A DNA stretch of 64,000 bases from positions 489,589-553,588 of the forward strand of contig BJOX01000215.1 in the NCBI GenBank assembly GCA_009731375.1. Reading direction: 5' to 3'. This stretch comes from Paulinella micropora (lineage: Eukaryota > Cercozoa > Imbricatea > Euglyphida). The position numbers were made by a program, and so were the translations under genes. Of this stretch, positions 60,164 through 64,000 are shown piece after piece; the stretch's first letter is position 1, and every line of letters begins with the position of its first letter. A model generated the notes under the pieces. It had not been told where the DNA came from. It searched no databases and saw only the letters and a list, made by a program, of their open reading frames with translations.

Positions 60164-60585
60164 NNNNNNNNNNCTGCCCGTCTCTGTCGCCGTGCCAACA
60201 TTAAAATTTTGTCAGGGATAGTTTTTAATTTTTATAGTGCTCCGGCTTTTCCCGGGAAGTACGCACACATACACATTTGGCGACAAATTCTACGTAAGAA
60301 AAAGAGAGCGCGAGAGAGAGTGAGAGAGGAGAGGAGGAAAGAGAAGGAAGGGGAGGGAAGGGGAGGGAAGGAGCAGAAGGGGGGCGCGATGGGAGTGCCC
60401 CGGGGGGAGGGAGGGGGATGTGCCGCGTGCTGCCCTTTCTCCCTTCTCCAGCTGCATGCCGGTCTCTGGAGGGGTTCACCTCTCTAAGACTTCAATCCAT
60501 TCCGTCCCTCTCCTAGTTTTCAGTGTCAAGTGTAAGATTTCTTTGAGCCAAGCGAAATTAATACAAAATTTTGTTGCAGTTCTCA
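59640..60585 (+). repeat. Module B, most complete copy, with gap
   Basis: TTTTGTTGCAGTTCTTGGCG (59649), CCAACCATGC, GGGATATTG, GCGCGCCCCTGCC, hairpin 59810-59872, ACACAGAATTTGGCGAC, GA and GGGGAAAAACGGGG tracts, TCTCGAAAATTTTTTTTGG, gap 60164-60173, ACGCACACATACAC, AAATTCTACGTAAG, GGTCTCTGGAGGGG, TTCAATCCATTCCG, AAGATTTCTTTGAGCC. The Fanzor element is inserted in its last unit at 60586. Confidence 0.9.
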
Positions 60586-62576
60586 GATTGGATTGAAATC
60601 TTAGAGAGGCGAACCCCTCCAGAGATTCCTACAGCTGGAAGGGAGAAAGGGCAGCATGCGGCACATCCCCCTCCCTTCTCAGAGCGGGGGGCAAAGCCCC
60701 CCGAGCCCCCCTTCCAGCCCGCGCCAGCGGGCTGCAGCAGTCTCAAGAGGATATTGCGACTGGCGTTCATATCGCGTCCGTGCTGGAGCGCGCACCACTG
60801 GCAGCTATACGTCTTCGCGGCTTTGATGTCCCTCCACAGCGCCCCGCATTGCGTACACGCCTGTGTCGTGAACTCCTCGTTGCAGATCAGCACTTTGCAC
60901 TTCCCTACATACTCTCGCTGCAAGTTGAGCAAGCGCTTGCGGAAATCTGCGTGTCGCCAGGCAAGCAGCTTGCGCTTCGTTTGCCGCGAGATCGCTTTGC
61001 CCTTTACCATGCCCGAAGCTCCGAACCAAGGCAGCACAACGTAGTCGTGGTTATCCAGCAGCCATCTGGCTGCTTTCTTGTGCACGTCTTGGACCATGTT
61101 GTACACTTTGTCACGGACTCGAGTAACAGCACGCCGTAGGCGCCAGCGGTTCCGCTTCTTGCTGCTGTCCTTAGCCAGTAGTGCGACCTTGCTTTGCAGA
61201 TTGTCAATGTGCTTCTGCAATCGGTACACGCGTGCAATAGACCCGCGGCCCCATTCGGTTATCGCGCCCGAGTCCGCATGGTACATGGTCAGAAAGCTCC
61301 TCACGCCCGGGTCGATACTCACTACACGCAGCCCGCTGCCGCGGGCTGCAAGGGTAGCAAGGGGGGGTCGGGGGGCTTGCCCCCCGGGTCCCAGAAAGCC
61401 CGCAAAGAAGCCCCGCTGGCGCCCCCAAACCCTGTGCGAGATCGCGATTGTAGACCTACGCTCCTGCCACTTGCGGAAGCTGACTCTCTTCCAGTGAAAG
61501 AACTTGCCCTTCTGGCTAAGATTTGAGATGGCAGAGGCCCTCGCCGCTTGCAGATCCCGGATGGCCACTGCGCGGATGTCGTAGGGCACGCTGAGAAGCC
61601 ACGGCCTGGCTCGTACAAATTCACTGTCCTCTTGCACAAACCGCAGGCGCAGAGTATCCAAATCAAAGTCGCCCAAGCAGCGCATTCTGCCGCCCATCTC
61701 GGCCCTTCTTTGCTCTCGGCGCTTCTTTTGTTCTTCACGCTCTCTGGCTTTTCTGGCCTTAATCTCCTCCTCGGGCGTCTCCTCCTCTTCGTCCTTGTCT
61801 TTCTGCTCCTGAGGCTTCTCCTCTTTTTTTCTTTTCTTGTGCTTAGCGGGATTTTCCTCCTTTTTTTCTTGGCGCCGTCTCTTTCTACTAACATCCTGCG
61901 TGGGTTGACCTTGCTGCTGCTCCTCTTCGCTGGGCCAGGGGAAACGCTCATCCTCTTTTCTCAGCCAGGCTAGCGCCGCATTCCAAGTGGTATGGACTAC
62001 CCGAAATACCAGCCAGGACTTACGCAGCCAAGCTCGTCTAGTTTCCTTATCCTTGCTCTTTGGGTAGATCCTGCACGTAAGTGTCTTGAGCGGGGGCGTC
62101 TTGCACGCCTTCTTGTTTAAACTGAAATTCTTCTTCTTGGGCACCTCGTTCTGTTGATCGTCTGGTTTGGCTGCGTTACGTCGTGCGTTGACCTGAGTTG
62201 CGGGCAGCAGTGCAAGTCGCGACTGCCAGGAGGTCTCCTGCAGGCCTTGTGCGGATGTCGGCTCGTACCTTCTGACCGAGCTCCAGGAACCGTTACCAAG
62301 GGCCCTGCTCAGAGAAATAGGCAGGCAGCTTGCGCTCGCTCTGGCCAGGCCGCCTCCTGTGTATAGGGGTAACTGCCTGGACATCTCTCTGGCAAACTCA
62401 GTCCAGAACGGCGCATAAGCTAAGACTGGTTCCGGAGGAGGCTGTGCGGGTCTTGACTTCTTTTCTCGGACCTTTTCTTCTTGTGGCCAACCCACAGGCG
62501 TGGGCTGTAGGAGTGGCTCGGGGGGCCATGCCTTTTCGAGGTCCCAGAGCGGGCGCCGCCTCATTGGAGAAGTCAC
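60558..62576 (-). CDS. Fanzor RNA-guided nuclease (TnpB-like), 672 aa
   Basis: ATG 62576. The first ~150 residues are repeat-derived and Pro-rich. The TnpB-type N-terminal helix region follows (TCRIYPKSKDKETRRAWLRKSW...VHTTWNAALAWL), then a long Lys/Glu insert, then LLSVPYDIRAVAIRDLQAA typical of the family. RuvC-I is VVSIDPGVRS. The second site reads VVLPWFGASGMV, lacking the usual Glu, with a Glu instead at CNEEFTTQACTQCG, as in the rearranged active site of Fanzor1. The zinc ribbon is CTQCG...CQWC and RuvC-III is HGRDMNASRN. Three palindromic elements are in frame. The last ~60 codons read through the element end. Copy 1 lies at 37440-39279, with remnants at 13455 and 51740. Confidence 0.85.
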   Translation of the reverse strand: MTSPMRRRPLWDLEKAWPPEPLLQPTPVGWPQEEKVREKKSRPAQPPPEPVLAYAPFWTEFAREMSRQLPLYTGGGLARASASCLPISLSRALGNGSWSSVRRYEPTSAQGLQETSWQSRLALLPATQVNARRNAAKPDDQQNEVPKKKNFSLNKKACKTPPLKTLTCRIYPKSKDKETRRAWLRKSWLVFRVVHTTWNAALAWLRKEDERFPWPSEEEQQQGQPTQDVSRKRRRQEKKEENPAKHKKRKKEEKPQEQKDKDEEEETPEEEIKARKAREREEQKKRREQRRAEMGGRMRCLGDFDLDTLRLRFVQEDSEFVRARPWLLSVPYDIRAVAIRDLQAARASAISNLSQKGKFFHWKRVSFRKWQERRSTIAISHRVWGRQRGFFAGFLGPGGQAPRPPLATLAARGSGLRVVSIDPGVRSFLTMYHADSGAITEWGRGSIARVYRLQKHIDNLQSKVALLAKDSSKKRNRWRLRRAVTRVRDKVYNMVQDVHKKAARWLLDNHDYVVLPWFGASGMVKGKAISRQTKRKLLAWRHADFRKRLLNLQREYVGKCKVLICNEEFTTQACTQCGALWRDIKAAKTYSCQWCALQHGRDMNASRNILLRLLQPAGAGWKGGSGGFAPRSEKGGGCAACCPFSLPAVGISGGVRLSKISIQSENCNKILY

Positions 62577-62720
62577 TCTTCGGATGACTTAGACAGAGTT
62601 TGTAGTCGAGGCAGGACCCATAAGCCAAGGGCAGGGCCATGCCTGTAGCTGGTCACAAGGTGAGCAGGTTAAATTTGTGGGTTTAGAGGGAAAGCAAAAA
62701 TAAACAAGCTTTCTTTTTCG
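60586..62720 (-). mobile_element. Fanzor element, copy 2 (intact gene)
   Basis: The gene-3' end GATTGGATTGAAATC (60586) lies inside a TTTTGTTGCAGTTCT module unit, giving a clean insertion border. The gene-5' flank (GACTTAGACAGAGTTTGTAG, CAGGACCCATAAGCC, AATTTGTGGGTTTAG) ends near 62720 at a G/C homopolymer. No tyrosine or serine recombinase gene is present. Confidence 0.8.
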
Positions 62721-62737
62721 GAGCCCGCAGGGGGGGG

Positions 62738-62782
<45 letters not shown>

Positions 62783-63644
62783 ANNNNNNNNNNNNNNNNN
62801 NNNNNNNNNNNNNNNNNNNNNNNNNNNNNNNNNNNNNNNNNNNNNNNNNNNNNNNNNNNNNNNNNNNNNNNNNNNNNNNNNNNNNNNNNNNNNNNNNNNN
62901 NNNNNNNNNNNNNNNNNNNNNNNNNNNNNNNNNNNNNNNNNNNNNNNNNNNNNNNNNNNNNNNNNNNNNNNNNNNNNNNNNNNNNNNNNNNNNNNNNNNN
63001 NNNNNNNNNNNNNNNNNNNNNNNNNNNNNNNNNNNNNNNNNNNNNNNNNNNNNNNNNNNNNNNNNNNNNNNNNNNNNNNNNNNNNNNNNNNNNNNNNNNN
63101 NNNNNNNNNNNNNNNNNNNNNNNNNNNNNNNNNNNNNNNNNNNNNNNNNNNNNNNNNNNNNNNNNNNNNNNNNNNNNNNNNNNNNNNNNNNNNNNNNNNN
63201 NNNNNNNNNNNNNNNNNNNNNNNNNNNNNNNNNNNNNNNNNNNNNNNNNNNNNNNNNNNNNNNNNNNNNNNNNNNNNNNNNNNNNNNNNNNNNNNNNNNN
63301 NNNNNNNNNNNNNNNNNNNNNNNNNNNNNNNNNNNNNNNNNNNNNNNNNNNNNNNNNNNNNNNNNNNNNNNNNNNNNNNNNNNNNNNNNNNNNNNNNNNN
63401 NNNNNNNNNNNNNNNNNNNNNNNNNNNNNNNNNNNNNNNNNNNNNNNNNNNNNNNNNNNNNNNNNNNNNNNNNNNNNNNNNNNNNNNNNNNNNNNNNNNN
63501 NNNNNNNNNNNNNNNNNNNNNNNNNNNNNNNNNNNNNNNNNNNNNNNNNNNNNNNNNNNNNNNGGGGGGGGGGGGGGGGGGGGGCCATGCCCCCCGCCCC
63601 CCCCCCCCTTTTCTCCATTCCAGCCCGCGCCAGCGGGGTGGCTT
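62721..63644. other. Homopolymers and 780-base gap
   Basis: GGGGGGGGGCGCCCCCC and a long C-run, gap 62784-63563, G-run, C-run and palindrome CCCGCGCCAGCGGG (63623). Nothing else visible. Confidence 0.6.
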
Positions 63645-64000
63645 TTAAAGAGCTTCTCGGTTGCGTGACCTGAGTGCCTTGATCACGAGCAGGGGCAATT
63701 TGCTCTGAAGCTGCTGTACCTGTTCCACGTTAATTTGATTACAGAAATTGAGGTCCAAATGTCTGAGTGCAGACTGAGAGGGGCTGGTGGCCAAAGACAT
63801 GAGGTCATCTGCTGAAAATCTCTCGCAAAAGGCTATATGTAGCGCTCGGAGACGTGGGAGTTTGGCAATTGCTGTGAGCCCTTTGGTGCCGATTCTGCAA
63901 CTACCCAAATGTAATTCTTGGAGATCCGAGAGTTGGGCCAGCGCTTGGAAAGCTTCGTCTGTTAGCTCTGTGCAACCGGTGAGATTAAGCGTTTGCAGCT
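63645..64000 (-). CDS. Leucine-rich repeat protein, partial (runs off right edge)
   Basis: The frame is open from the window edge to TAA at 63645. Four Cys-type LRRs are visible: LQTLNLTGCTELTDEAFQAL, LQELHLGSCRIGTKGLTAI, LRALHIAFCERFSADDLMSL, LRHLDLNFCNQINVEQVQQL. This is the AMN1/F-box LRR class, so an F-box may lie upstream, outside the window. It is likely a substrate receptor of an SCF ligase. Confidence 0.8.
   Translation of the reverse strand, partial: LQTLNLTGCTELTDEAFQALAQLSDLQELHLGSCRIGTKGLTAIAKLPRLRALHIAFCERFSADDLMSLATSPSQSALRHLDLNFCNQINVEQVQQLQSKLPLLVIKALRSRNREAL

Larger units (their letters stand above)
7255..63563. other. Assembly gaps (23)
   Basis: Runs of N at 7255-7264, 8344-8353, 8850-8859, 12658-13454, 18075-18084, 19148-19157, 26691-26700, 36471-36546, 39577-39586, 40076-40085, 42213-42481, 46585-46701, 47382-47391, 48093-48274, 48724-48733, 51328-51337, 52127-52136, 53687-53696, 54183-54192, 57448-57457, 58895-58904, 60164-60173 and 62784-63563. 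Most adjoin G- or C-runs. The ten-base gaps are placeholders of unknown true length, so frames crossing them are not meaningful. Confidence 0.98.

Overview
The window looks like DNA of a large eukaryotic DNA virus (nucleocytoplasmic large DNA virus or mirusvirus type) of a protist, or of a protist chromosome carrying decayed viral DNA. The viral side is a D5-like primase-helicase with a UL52-type zinc finger, two HNH proteins (one with a KilA-N/BRO-like front) and Fanzor (eukaryotic TnpB) elements. The eukaryotic side is F-box, RING, LRR and Sel1 proteins, a dynamin-like GTPase, secreted or membrane proteins with signal peptides, and at least two predicted spliceosomal introns. I see no operons, Shine-Dalgarno sites, tRNAs, rRNAs or CRISPR arrays. 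The host and the exact viral family cannot be fixed from sequence alone.

Layout. 0-8 kb: hypothetical genes, then a decayed copy of the primase-helicase and an F-box-like gene. 9.5-12.5 kb: the intact primase-helicase. 13-18 kb: hypothetical genes, one broken by three frameshifts. 18-24.5 kb: HNH protein, SLIP-GC-like GTPase and a surface protein (DUF285, Ser-rich repeats, EGF, discoidin-like). 25-29 kb: interspersed repeats and a 1.8 kb 13-bp minisatellite. 29.4-33.1 kb: a gene whose first exon encodes an almost exact histone H3 tail; a 1.98 kb repeat-filled intron separates it from an exon with a PHD/ADD-like Cys cluster, a possible caspase/CHAT-like region, polyQ and a C2H2 finger. 33-46 kb: LRR, F-box and RING genes with a decayed second copy, a first Fanzor copy and a two-TM protein gene. 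46-64 kb: repeat-rich DNA with gene fragments, the KilA-N/HNH gene, two more secreted or Cys-rich genes, a Sel1 gene, an intact Fanzor and an LRR gene running off the right edge.

The genome shows strong erosion by repeats. A composite hairpin-bearing module recurs about ten times, Fanzor-derived short elements share a base-exact end, and small palindromes sit in frame inside the Fanzor genes. Many genes are truncated exactly at repeat borders. At least eight reading frames carry a one-base break, several at homopolymers, and there are 23 N gaps mostly in G/C homopolymers; sequencing error must be excluded before calling these genes dead. The most notable find is the H3-tail protein: the reconstructed junction restores the H3 register through residue A24.
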